A stretch of 43,794 nt of DNA from Lachnospiraceae bacterium (GTDB lineage Bacteria; Bacillota; Clostridia; Lachnospirales; Lachnospiraceae): NCBI GenBank assembly GCA_017623815.1, contig JAGAOK010000050.1, positions 1-43,794 on the forward strand, written 5' to 3'. The translations under genes were made by a program, and so were the position numbers. Every line of letters begins with the position of its first letter. Within the stretch, counting starts at the first letter, position 1. The notes under the pieces were generated by a model, which made no database searches, was not told where the DNA came from, and saw only the letters and a list, made by a program, of their open reading frames with translations. This document shows, one piece after another, positions 9,250 to 16,733 of this stretch.

Positions 9250-10461
9250 CTACTCCAGTGCATTTTGTTTCATCAGTCTCATACAGCTGACTGCATGATC
9301 AAACATAAGCAGCATAAACACTATCGTATACAAATACATCGGCACAATATTATTCTGTGCCAGATAGATGGTATAGCCTGCAAACGAACAAAGAATGGTA
9401 AGCAACGGAATATAAAATTTCTCCGGCTCAACAAACAAATAAATAATAGCAAGTACATCCACCAAGACCGCATATCGCTCATGCATATGCGGAAGGAAGA
9501 ATACCACCGTCATCGTCAACAGCATTCCCATGCGCAGCATCAGTTTTGTATTAAATGTATAACGTTTTCTTGCAAATACATACAGTAGTATCATAAGCGC
9601 ACCAAGTGTAATCCAGATACCCGCATCTGCATATTCAAACAAAAAGGTGTCTGTTCCGATCAGCTGATAGATATTCGGAAATTTGTGCGAAAGTGCATAA
9701 ATATCCATCAGGCCGTTTGCCTGGAAGAAATATACACTGATCAGTTCCCAGAAACTTTGTCCTGCAATCAGGGCCGGAATCATTCCGACCACATACATCA
9801 GCGGCAGAAAAAGAAAATGTTTCAGTTTAATTTTCCCTTTCATCCACAAAATCAGATAAAGCGGAGCAATGAACAAGGTCTGCAACTTAAACGCAAACGA
9901 AATTCCGTAAAACATCATGCTCATGGCCGGTCTGTCCTTCAGCATAAAGTACAACGACCAGAGAATAAAACTTGTAAAAATAATATCACACTGTGCCCAC
10001 ATCGCACCATTTGTCAGAATCGTAGGAACCAAAAGGAGGGTTCCATAGCCCAAAACTGCCTTTGTCATACTCTTTGTTTGATTATAGACGATTGCCATAA
10101 TTGCAAACGCCGCCACAAAATCAAAGAATATCGAAACCAGCTTCATAAGAAGCAGGGTGTTTAAAAACGGGCAGATACTGATAAATGAGAGAATCGTAAG
10201 GTATGGCGTTGTGTAATCAACATACTCAAATTCTGCCGCCAGACCTTTGATTCCGCCTCCGGCCTCACGCAGCGTTGCCACCCACGGCTCGAAGAACATC
10301 TTATAATCTCCCGCCACAACATTCCGAAGCGCATAACGTGCAATAAGAGCAACCGCCGTAAGGGCAAAAAACAGTATCACATCCAGCGTGGTAAATGCTA
10401 TCTCTCTTTTTTTCAAATAAAAGGTATGGGTGAGCATTCCTCGGACTTTGTCATCCATCAT
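9250..10461 (-). CDS. Gpi18-like (COG5542) GT-C mannosyltransferase-type membrane protein
   Basis: A 403-residue polytopic protein. After the first helix it has GDYKMFFEPW (residues 51-60), the acidic loop expected to hold the catalytic aspartate of polyprenyl-phosphate-sugar dependent GT-C enzymes, followed by a YTTPY motif. Later it has AMWAQCD and PHMHERYAVLVD, blocks seen in the Gpi18/ALG-like bacterial family. It probably adds a sugar, possibly mannose-like, to a lipid-linked or surface glycan on the outer membrane face. A GAGGA lies just upstream of tandem ATG codons. It is followed 3 bases later by the shorter paralogue and preceded by rmlD. The family call is good, the sugar unknown. 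Confidence 0.72.
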   Translation of the reverse strand: MMDDKVRGMLTHTFYLKKREIAFTTLDVILFFALTAVALIARYALRNVVAGDYKMFFEPWVATLREAGGGIKGLAAEFEYVDYTTPYLTILSFISICPFLNTLLLMKLVSIFFDFVAAFAIMAIVYNQTKSMTKAVLGYGTLLLVPTILTNGAMWAQCDIIFTSFILWSLYFMLKDRPAMSMMFYGISFAFKLQTLFIAPLYLILWMKGKIKLKHFLFLPLMYVVGMIPALIAGQSFWELISVYFFQANGLMDIYALSHKFPNIYQLIGTDTFLFEYADAGIWITLGALMILLYVFARKRYTFNTKLMLRMGMLLTMTVVFFLPHMHERYAVLVDVLAIIYLFVEPEKFYIPLLTILCSFAGYTIYLAQNNIVPMYLYTIVFMLLMFDHAVSCMRLMKQNALE

Positions 10462-10484
10462 TTAAATCCTCATTTCTCTTTCCT

Positions 10485-11336
10485 TTATTTTTTCAGTTCC
10501 TCGGCCATGTATTCTGCAATCGCGTCATGCCAGTCTTTGAACATGAAATCAGTGGTCAGTTTAAACATATAGTTTTCCAGAATAGAGTATGCAGGTCTTG
10601 CCGCCGGAGTCGGATACTCAGCAGTTGTGATAACCTCCACTTCTGTTTTCAGTCCCGCCAGACGATAGAACTCTTTTGTAAAATCTGCCCAGCTGCAGCT
10701 TCCTTCACACGTCGCATGGAAGGTTCCGTAATTCTCCGTCGGAAGCAAATAGCAGATAGCCTTAGCTAACTCGCTTGCACTGGTCGGAGAACCGAACTGG
10801 TCTCCTACCACTCTCACTTTATCATTCGCCTGTGCAGCGCCGAGCATCGTGCGGACAAAATTCTTACCTTCGCCGTAAAGCCATGCGGTACGAAGAATAA
10901 AGTAATCCCTAGCAAACTCTTTTACAAAGTTCTCACCCGCTAACTTTGTGGCACCGTACACACTCTTCGGCCCGACTGCATCAAACTCGATAAGCGCTCT
11001 GTTTTCATCGCCTGGGAACACATAGTCTGTAGAAACCTGAATCAGCTTTGCACCGGTCTGCGTCGCTGCAATACTCAAGTTTCTTGGTCCGATTGCATTA
11101 ATCTTATATGCAAGGTCCTGCTGGGACTCACACGCATTTACATTGGTATGTGCCGCGCAGTTTACGATTGCATATGGTTTTACCTCTCGCGCCAGCTTCA
11201 TCACCGCATCAATATTGGTAATATCAAGTTCTGCCACATCGGTATTGATACATTCATATTCGTTATTTCCGGCAAGCTGTGCATTCATCGCTTTTCCAAG
11301 CTGTCCGTTGCATCCTGTAATAATTAATTTTTTCAT
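10485..11336 (-). CDS. rmlD: dTDP-4-dehydrorhamnose reductase
   Basis: A 283-residue short-chain dehydrogenase of the RmlD/RfbD family, which makes dTDP-L-rhamnose by NAD(P)H reduction of dTDP-4-keto-L-rhamnose in the cytoplasm. Visible signatures are the nucleotide-binding ITGCNGQLGKA near the N-terminus, STDYVF at 102-107, and the catalytic Tyr127 and Lys131 in SVYGATKLAGE. The length is normal for the family. AAGGA precedes the start. RmlA, RmlB and RmlC are not in this window, so they must be elsewhere. It lies between the DUF2304 gene and the GT-C pair on the same strand with gaps of about 25 bases or less, implying that L-rhamnose is part of the glycan made by this locus. Confidence 0.93.
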   Translation of the reverse strand: MKKLIITGCNGQLGKAMNAQLAGNNEYECINTDVAELDITNIDAVMKLAREVKPYAIVNCAAHTNVNACESQQDLAYKINAIGPRNLSIAATQTGAKLIQVSTDYVFPGDENRALIEFDAVGPKSVYGATKLAGENFVKEFARDYFILRTAWLYGEGKNFVRTMLGAAQANDKVRVVGDQFGSPTSASELAKAICYLLPTENYGTFHATCEGSCSWADFTKEFYRLAGLKTEVEVITTAEYPTPAARPAYSILENYMFKLTTDFMFKDWHDAIAEYMAEELKK

Positions 11337-11337
11337 T

Positions 11338-11712
11338 CTATTCCTTCTCCCTCTCTTTTAAAAGTTTACTCATTCTCTCCAGTTTTTCTTCATTTAAAGC
11401 AACTGCCTGCGAAAGCTTTCTTACACGCTCAGCCATTCGCGACAACATCACCGTCAGAGTAAAAATAATCACCAACGAAAAACAAAATCCCAGGAAAAAA
11501 ATCATGTTGACCGGCGCCCATACACCAAGTGCTGCCGAAAGCTTGACCAAAAGAATCGGAAAGCAATCAAGTACAAGCACAAAAACAATCGCCAACAGCC
11601 AGGATAATGCATATTTTAAATCAAGACTTCTTTTCTTGATCATGTAGATAATCACAAACAGCGCCATGAGTAAAAAGATGCCTATGATTACCTGAAGCTT
11701 CAATGTCATCAT
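11338..11712 (-). CDS. DUF2304 small membrane protein
   Basis: A 124-residue protein with three hydrophobic helices (about 5-25, 33-53 and 68-90) and a charged C-terminal helix, typically coiled-coil, ending in repeated Glu/Lys. The segment SLDLKYALSWLLAI matches the DUF2304 pattern. Genes of this family usually sit next to a dolichol-phosphate-mannose-synthase-like GT2, as here, where its start overlaps the GT2 stop as ATGA. A plausible role is a membrane anchor or partner for that GT2 in making a polyprenyl-phosphate sugar; this is inferred from neighbourhood. AAGGA precedes the start. Confidence 0.8.
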   Translation of the reverse strand: MMTLKLQVIIGIFLLMALFVIIYMIKKRSLDLKYALSWLLAIVFVLVLDCFPILLVKLSAALGVWAPVNMIFFLGFCFSLVIIFTLTVMLSRMAERVRKLSQAVALNEEKLERMSKLLKEREKE

Positions 11713-12413
11713 TTTTTATATTCCTTTCTGCGAATCCATTCCACAAAAATCGCCAACGTAACTTTAATCATATAGTACACAGATTTCATAGGCGAAATAG
11801 AAGAAACACCATCGACTCTCTCTCTCATGATTACCGGATACTCTTCTACTTTTTTTCCTGCCTGCAGTATCGCCACCACACTTTCCGGTTCCGGATAATC
11901 CTTCGGATAACAATCCGCATACATCGCAATAACCTCTTTGTCCGCCATACGCATACCGGAGGTCGGATCTGTAATTTTCTTCCCGGTAATCATTTGAATC
12001 AACACCGAAAAATAGCGAATACCGAAACGTCGCAGGCTGCTTGACTGGAATCCTTCTTTTTCAATAAATCGGGAACCGATCAGCATATTAAGTTGATTTT
12101 GCATCATATAATCCCGCATGTCCTGAAGATACACTGCATCATGCTGTCCGTCTCCGTCAAACTGAACTGCGTAATCATAATGATTCTTCTTTGCGTACAA
12201 ATAACCGGTCTGGACCGCGCCGCCAATCCCGAGATTGATCGGCAGATTCAATACCGGTATACCGGCATTTCTGCAGACCGACAATGTTTTATCCGTAGAG
12301 CAATCATTGATAATGATATAATCAAACTCCGGTGCATTCTTTTGAATATCTTCCACCGTGCGCAATATGCTCTTCTCCTCATTATAAGCCGGAATAATTA
12401 CTAAACTTTTCAT
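11709..12413 (-). CDS. GT2 glycosyltransferase, polyprenyl-phosphate sugar synthase type
   Basis: A 234-residue GT-A fold family 2 enzyme resembling dolichol-phosphate mannose synthase. It begins VIIPAYNEEKSILRTVED, has INDCSTDKT as the nucleotide-binding block and QFDGDGQHD as the metal-binding DxD block, followed by GSRF and RRFGIRYFS. It has no C-terminal membrane helices of its own. The adjoining DUF2304 protein (4-base overlap) may provide the anchor. It probably makes a polyprenyl-phosphate-linked sugar that feeds the GT-C transferases encoded downstream on the same transcript. The donor sugar is not determinable. Confidence 0.88.
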   Translation of the reverse strand: MKSLVIIPAYNEEKSILRTVEDIQKNAPEFDYIIINDCSTDKTLSVCRNAGIPVLNLPINLGIGGAVQTGYLYAKKNHYDYAVQFDGDGQHDAVYLQDMRDYMMQNQLNMLIGSRFIEKEGFQSSSLRRFGIRYFSVLIQMITGKKITDPTSGMRMADKEVIAMYADCYPKDYPEPESVVAILQAGKKVEEYPVIMRERVDGVSSISPMKSVYYMIKVTLAIFVEWIRRKEYKK

Positions 12414-12425
12414 TTGATTCCTCTC

Positions 12426-13169
12426 TTAATTGCCCCTAAACTGTGCAAGCACGCGCAAAGTCCTGCGTATGCATGTCAGCATCGGATGGGGCATCCCATT
12501 TTCAATAAGCGCACGCCTTGCTTCCAAAAATGAATTTACGTAGCTTTTCAAACTGCCTGTACTCGCCGAATTTTCACCATGATACATGTGTACCAGAACA
12601 TCGGGCATATATGCAAGTTTTGTTTTCCCGCTTTTCAATATACGAATCACAAACTCATAATCTGCGGCAATTTTATAATTTGTTTTATAGACACCATAGG
12701 TTTCATAAATCTCACGCTTTAGATACAGTGTCGGGTGCGCGGGCATCCACCCCTGATTGACGGTCCCGTTGCCCATACGCCATTTGCGGACTACTTTGCC
12801 GTCCTGAACGTAATCAAGATCCCCGTGTACGCCGTCCGCCTGCTCTTTTTCCATGGTTTCCACCATCCTGCCAAGCACGTGTTCATCGGCAAATTCATCG
12901 CACATTAATCCGATGATATCTCCCGTTGCCATGCGAATTCCTTTGTTCAGCGCATCATAGAGTCCCTGATCCGGTTCGCTGATCCAAATCAGCTTGTCTC
13001 CATGCTGCTTTTCCAGCTGCACAAGCAGTTCTTTTGTTCCGTCTGTTGAACCGCCGTCCACAATGATATATTCTAAATTTTCATAATCCTGTTTTAAAAC
13101 CTGTATCGCACACTTTTCCAAATGCGAACGATCATTGTAGGTCATCGTGATTACCGAAACCTTTTGCAT
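12426..13169 (-). CDS. GT2 glycosyltransferase (WcaE/WcaA-like)
   Basis: A 247-residue GT-A enzyme. The N-terminus VSVITMTYNDRSHLEKC, VDGGSTDGT (37-45) and EPDQGLYDALNKG (65-77) are typical of WcaE-like transferases, which use a nucleotide sugar to extend a surface-polysaccharide repeat unit. The block that usually reads as a paired-Asp motif is LMCDEFAD (88-95), a Cys-Asp-Glu variant, so metal coordination may use Asp91 and Asp95. It also has the expected GWMPAHPTLYLKREIY acceptor-side segment. GGAG lies 8 bases before the ATG, and a promoter is placed just upstream at 13209-13237. It leads the transcript that continues through the GT2/DUF2304 pair and rmlD. Confidence 0.87.
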   Translation of the reverse strand: MQKVSVITMTYNDRSHLEKCAIQVLKQDYENLEYIIVDGGSTDGTKELLVQLEKQHGDKLIWISEPDQGLYDALNKGIRMATGDIIGLMCDEFADEHVLGRMVETMEKEQADGVHGDLDYVQDGKVVRKWRMGNGTVNQGWMPAHPTLYLKREIYETYGVYKTNYKIAADYEFVIRILKSGKTKLAYMPDVLVHMYHGENSASTGSLKSYVNSFLEARRALIENGMPHPMLTCIRRTLRVLAQFRGN

Positions 13170-13208
13170 ACTATTATCTCCATCTGAATTTTGACCATAA
13201 TTGTATAT

Positions 13209-13237
13209 AGTATACTACATTTCATCACTAATTGCAA
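13209..13237 (-). promoter_or_regulatory. Sigma-A-like promoter upstream of the 12426-13169 GT2
   Basis: On the minus strand: TTGCAA, a 17-base spacer and TATACT. The -35 sits within the last codons of the GT4 gene and the -10 directly after its stop. The predicted leader is about 35 bases. It would give the rhamnose and acyltransferase genes their own start independent of the GT4 gene. Confidence 0.5.
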
Positions 13238-14489
13238 AAATTGCCTGCTTTTTTGCCACCTCTTGATAAAGCGCAATATAGTCCTTATATCTGGCATTTC
13301 GGTCAAAAGCAAGTGCTCTCGCTCTGCAGGCCTGCCCGGTAAACGGCTTTTGCTCGCAAACTTCCCGCACTTTTTCCTCAAGCGCAGTCAGATTACCCTT
13401 TTCCGCCACATATCCGCACATATCGCTGAGTGATTCCGCACTTCCTCCCGTCGCAAAGGTTACAACCGGTGTTCCGCAGGCCAGCGCTTCCAGATTGGTT
13501 GTCGGGAAATTATCTTCCATTGTGGCATTCACATAGACATCCGCCTCCCGGTATAGCTGAGCCAGTTCACCGACATTTGCCGTTCTTGTGATCGGCACAA
13601 TCTTTCCGTTTTTGTATTTCTTCTGAAGCTGCTTTGCCTGTCGGTTATCCACACCGACCAGTTTGATTATATAATTTTCGGGCAACACTTCCGCCAGTTT
13701 TTCAAAATATACGAGTCCTTTGCGCTCCTCCCAACGGTTTGCCACTCCGAGAACAATATAGTATTGCTGTAACTTTCCCTGCTGCTTCCATTCCGTGTTT
13801 TTTCCGGCTTCGGATGTTCCATCCGGACAAAACATCTCCAAATTGATGCCATTTGGTATCACGCGCACCGGATACTCCTTCAAAAATGATTTCTTAACAA
13901 TATCTGCCAGCCATCGGCTCGGAGTCACTATCGTCAGGTTCTTCACACCTGTATAGGCTTCCCGTTTTGCGCGATAATTCCACTGCGTATTGTCTTTAAA
14001 AAGTGCATACGGATATACTTTTGCATGCACCTTGCAGTCATAGCATCCTCCCTGACACCATTTTTCACACCCGATATAATCAAAATATGCACAGTGTCCG
14101 GTAAACGGCCAGCAGTCATGCAACGTCCACACAACCGGTATATCCGCTTCTTTCAGGTAGGCAAACAAAAGCTCTGTCTGCAAATAAAACCCGTGAATAT
14201 TGTGCAAATGAATCACATGCGGTTTCACCTCATCAAGCCACTTAATCAATTCTTTTGTCACCTTTGCAGATCCAAATCCGGATTTCCCCTGAAAGAAATT
14301 TTTCATGACATGGCACCCAAAATCCCATACATTTCCGATCTTATACCCTTTCAGCCGCTTATCAAGCGTTCCCCGGCCGATTGCAATATAAGGCTCATGC
14401 CCCATCTTTTGCAACGTATCATATAAATCCACACAAATCCTTCCGACACTCCCCACACCGGAAACCGTGTTTATCTGTACTATTTTCAT
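13215..14489 (-). CDS. GT4 family glycosyltransferase (WcaC-like)
   Basis: A 424-residue GT-B retaining glycosyltransferase. The N-terminal domain begins MKIVQINTVSGVGSVGRI and contains HDCWPFTGHCAYFDYIGC with further Cys residues (CQGGCYDC), a block characteristic of WcaC-like enzymes. The C-terminal domain has VANRWEERKG and EDNFPTTNLEALACGTPVV, in which the first acidic residue of the usual EX7E motif is Asp. It adds a sugar from a nucleotide donor to the lipid-linked repeat unit in the cytoplasm. The open frame extends to 14819, but the ATG at 14489 has GGGAG 6 bases upstream and gives the normal N-terminus. It is divergent from the fucosyltransferase-like gene. Confidence 0.88.
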   Translation of the reverse strand: MKIVQINTVSGVGSVGRICVDLYDTLQKMGHEPYIAIGRGTLDKRLKGYKIGNVWDFGCHVMKNFFQGKSGFGSAKVTKELIKWLDEVKPHVIHLHNIHGFYLQTELLFAYLKEADIPVVWTLHDCWPFTGHCAYFDYIGCEKWCQGGCYDCKVHAKVYPYALFKDNTQWNYRAKREAYTGVKNLTIVTPSRWLADIVKKSFLKEYPVRVIPNGINLEMFCPDGTSEAGKNTEWKQQGKLQQYYIVLGVANRWEERKGLVYFEKLAEVLPENYIIKLVGVDNRQAKQLQKKYKNGKIVPITRTANVGELAQLYREADVYVNATMEDNFPTTNLEALACGTPVVTFATGGSAESLSDMCGYVAEKGNLTALEEKVREVCEQKPFTGQACRARALAFDRNARYKDYIALYQEVAKKQAIFAISDEM

Positions 14490-14508
14490 AAAATTCTCCC
14501 ATTTTTTG

Positions 14509-14537
14509 CTCTCTTTTGTTATACTGTGGAAAGAGAG
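14509..14537. promoter_or_regulatory. Divergent promoter region with inverted repeat around the -10
   Basis: The inverted repeat CTCTCTTT / AAAGAGAG (14509-14516 and 14530-14537) is centred on TGTTATACT, an extended -10 element on the plus strand. The reverse complement gives TATAAC, a possible -10 for the minus-strand GT4 gene. No good -35 is seen for either direction. The symmetry suggests an operator for a dimeric repressor or activator. On the plus strand the repeat is also followed by seven T residues, so a terminator-like reading is possible. Confidence 0.35.
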
Positions 14538-14564
14538 TTTTTTTACTGCTCTCGCACATAGAAT

Positions 14565-14598
14565 GTTTGGTGCTCCAAAAACACCAAACAAATTTTTT
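14565..14598 (+). terminator. Terminator-like hairpin in the leader of the fucosyltransferase-like gene
   Basis: The 8-bp stem GTTTGGTG / CACCAAAC with a 9-base loop is followed by AAATTTTTT, ending 18 bases before the ATG at 14617. If the promoter at about 14520 is real, this hairpin lies in the gene's own leader and could attenuate expression. No alternative antiterminator pairing was identified by eye. Confidence 0.45.
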
Positions 14599-14616
14599 AA
14601 GAAAGCAGGACACACT

Positions 14617-15399
14617 ATGTTAATAATACAACCGATAGGTGGTTTGTGCAATAGAATGCGCGCCATAAATTCCGCCATGGTACTTGCAAAAAAGCAGAAC
14701 AAAAAACTGAAAGTCATCTGGAACGTCAATGCGGAACTCGGATGTCCTTTTGAGGAATTATTCGAACCGACAGACGCATTTACGGTCCTGAATATCCATT
14801 CCAAATGGAACCCTGCCAAGCTCTTTTATCAGTTTACCCGAAAACGGCTCGGAAATGACGAAATCCGTGCAAATCGGGATGCGCACGGATTGACGGATGA
14901 TTTCGCCGCGACCCTGAACTGTCCGCTTTATATTGCGACAGAGGAACATTTCTTTGAGTGTCACGACTACTCTGCCTTTGTTCCGACCTCTGATATTGCA
15001 GCGCGCATCGATGCTCTGACATCTTCCTTTGGCTCTCATAATGTCGGTGTACACATTCGCCGGACCGATAACAAGCCTGCCATCGGCAAAAGTTCTACCC
15101 GGGCTTTTATCGACTCGATGCAAAAGGAAATTACACTTTTTCCGGACACGAAATTTTATCTTGCAACCGACGATTTGAACGAGGAAGCAAATCTGCGCCG
15201 CATTTTCCCGGACCGTATCATCTCCAACGAGACGCGCGATCTTTCCCGGGACAGCATTTCCGGTATCAAGGATGCACTTCTTGATCTTATGTGCCTCGCA
15301 CGCACCGACAAAATTATCGGAAGCTTCTTTTCTTCCTTTACGGACATTGCCGCAGATTGGAACGGTATTCCGAAGTGCGTGGCCGGCGAGGATGAATAG
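14617..15399 (+). CDS. Fucosyltransferase-superfamily glycosyltransferase (GT11/GT23-like)
   Basis: A 260-residue soluble protein. It starts MLIIQPIGGLCNRMRAI, the GGLxNR(M/L)R nucleotide-sugar-binding start of GT11-type enzymes. It carries the three fucosyltransferase superfamily motifs in order: VGVHIRRTDN (143-152), ATDDLNEEA (183-191) and IIGSFFSSFTDIAA (233-246). The Arg pair in HIRRTD is the donor-binding element in this superfamily. It probably transfers a deoxyhexose such as fucose or a related sugar from a GDP donor; the exact sugar is not shown. The frame is open from 14467, but the ATG at 14617 has AGGA 6 bases upstream and gives the family N-terminus. It stands alone on the plus strand, divergent from the GT4 gene and ending at a shared terminator. 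Confidence 0.72.
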   Translation: MLIIQPIGGLCNRMRAINSAMVLAKKQNKKLKVIWNVNAELGCPFEELFEPTDAFTVLNIHSKWNPAKLFYQFTRKRLGNDEIRANRDAHGLTDDFAATLNCPLYIATEEHFFECHDYSAFVPTSDIAARIDALTSSFGSHNVGVHIRRTDNKPAIGKSSTRAFIDSMQKEITLFPDTKFYLATDDLNEEANLRRIFPDRIISNETRDLSRDSISGIKDALLDLMCLARTDKIIGSFFSSFTDIAADWNGIPKCVAGEDE

Positions 15400-15401
15400 G
15401 C

Positions 15402-15442
15402 AAAGAAAAAGGGTATTGAGTTTTTAAATCTCAATACCCTTT
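15402..15442. terminator. Bidirectional intrinsic terminator
   Basis: A 13-bp perfect stem (AAAGGGTATTGAG at 15408-15420 and its complement at 15430-15442) has a 9-base loop. On the minus strand it is followed by TTTTTCTTT, a good U-tract for ending the DUF3048 gene. On the plus strand the U-tract is weak, but it lies 9 bases after the fucosyltransferase-like stop codon, so it probably serves both convergent genes. Confidence 0.85.
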
Positions 15443-15455
15443 GCTATTTCATTTC

Positions 15456-16628
15456 TTACTTTACCTGTGATGTATATTCTACACCGTCAATGTTTACGCT
15501 ACGGTCGTTCTGTACCACTGCGATGAATGTTTTACCAGGATTAAACTCAACCTGTGTCAGATCATCGTAGTAATATTTGGTCGGGCTGTAGTCTGAGGAT
15601 TTACCCCATTTAATGTGTACCGCTTTACCATTGGTAATATAGTAACCATCCTGTGTATCATCGTGACACTGGAAGGAAAGGTAACCCTTTGCATCACGCA
15701 CTTCGTAGTGTGCGAACTGGATGATTACATTTTCAAATGTAAGCTGCTCACCTGTTGTTCCGTCACACTGCGGTGACTCGTAAAGGTTCTTTTTGTAAAG
15801 TCCTGTCGCCTCATCATACGTCAAAGAAGATTTTGTATACGGGAATGCTTTTGCAAGACTTACTTCCTTTGCATCAAAAGCTCCTGTTGCACTTGCTCCG
15901 GTAAGGTTATTCTCTGCGGATGTTGCAAACAGGAAATGCTCTGCACGGAAATTGTCAAAATCATGTTTCAGTTTGTAACCGAGGCTCTTACACTCTTCAG
16001 TCAGCTTCTCGCCGCTTGTATACGCATTGTGCGGAACGACCTTATCAGATGTACGATAGAATGCATTGCATCCCGGTGCTGATGAGGTAGAGTTAACTGC
16101 ACATCCCGTAATGTTGTAAACATCTGCACGGTTTGTCACTTCTGCCAAGTAATAAGGACCGCCGAAATGAACAAGAATCGGATCCCATTCTAACGCCCAA
16201 TATACATAATAGTCACGACAGCTGCGGACATTTCCGAGTGTCTTGATATCCTGCCAATCTTCAATAATTGCCATCTGACGGGACATATCGCCCTCTTCCA
16301 TACACTCATATAAAACGCCTGCATTACCGATACCATACTGCGGCTGTGCTGCTTTATCTGTCGGAAGCATAATCGCCAGAGGACGTTTCTTCCACAGTTT
16401 TTCACTGATAATCTCACCTGTCAGGGAGCTTCTCTTCTTTCCTTCCGGAAGTTCTTCCACAAACACAGGCTCTTCATCTGTAATAATCTCTTCTACTACA
16501 GGCTCCTGCTCTACTACAGTCTCTTCCTGCACCGGTATCTCTTCCGGTACCTCTTCCGGCTTAGAACAACCGGACAAAATACAAGCTGCTGACAATGCAA
16601 CCAGCAATAATACTTTCATCTTTTTCAT
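15456..16628 (-). CDS. DUF3048 lipoprotein (YerB-like)
   Basis: A 390-residue exported lipoprotein. The signal peptide MKKMKVLLLVALSAACILSGC ends in an LSGC lipobox, with Cys21 expected to carry the lipid. A Glu/Pro/Val-rich stalk (about 22-64) follows, then the DUF3048 domain beginning near RRSSLTG or RPLAIM, with VLYECMEEGDMSRQMAI and NVRSCRDYYVYWALEWDPI. The C-terminal part (DIRSVNIDGVEY-like end, VQNDRSVNIDGV) matches the paired DUF3048 C-terminal domain. The function is unknown; YerB-type proteins sit on the outer face of the cytoplasmic membrane. AAGGTG precedes the ATG. It has its own promoter at 16696-16725 and a terminator just after the stop, so it is a single-gene unit inside the polysaccharide locus. 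Confidence 0.88.
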   Translation of the reverse strand: MKKMKVLLLVALSAACILSGCSKPEEVPEEIPVQEETVVEQEPVVEEIITDEEPVFVEELPEGKKRSSLTGEIISEKLWKKRPLAIMLPTDKAAQPQYGIGNAGVLYECMEEGDMSRQMAIIEDWQDIKTLGNVRSCRDYYVYWALEWDPILVHFGGPYYLAEVTNRADVYNITGCAVNSTSSAPGCNAFYRTSDKVVPHNAYTSGEKLTEECKSLGYKLKHDFDNFRAEHFLFATSAENNLTGASATGAFDAKEVSLAKAFPYTKSSLTYDEATGLYKKNLYESPQCDGTTGEQLTFENVIIQFAHYEVRDAKGYLSFQCHDDTQDGYYITNGKAVHIKWGKSSDYSPTKYYYDDLTQVEFNPGKTFIAVVQNDRSVNIDGVEYTSQVK

Positions 16629-16666
16629 ATGTCTTCACCTTCGTCTTTTTCTTTTTTCCATATACA

Positions 16667-16685
16667 TCTACTCCGTTGGAGTAGA
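16667..16685. other. Short perfect hairpin in the DUF3048 leader
   Basis: The 8-bp stem TCTACTCC / GGAGTAGA has a 3-base loop. On the minus strand it would begin a few bases after the predicted transcription start and lacks a U-tract, so it is better read as a 5' stabilising or regulatory stem, or an operator, than as a terminator. Confidence 0.4.
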
Positions 16686-16695
16686 CGCTTTTCAC

Positions 16696-16725
16696 ATTTT
16701 ATCACAAACACATACCTTTTGTCGA
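16696..16725 (-). promoter_or_regulatory. Sigma-A-like promoter for the DUF3048 lipoprotein
   Basis: On the minus strand: TCGACA, an 18-base spacer and TAAAAT, directly after the end of the 16734-18215 gene. It predicts a leader of about 60 bases containing the hairpin at 16667-16685. Confidence 0.5.
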
Positions 16726-16733
16726 TAGCAACA

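Noticed and set aside
16667..16685. Hairpin as terminator of the 16734-18215 gene
   Set aside because: It has no U-tract in the minus direction and lies downstream of a predicted promoter, so it was listed as a leader hairpin instead.
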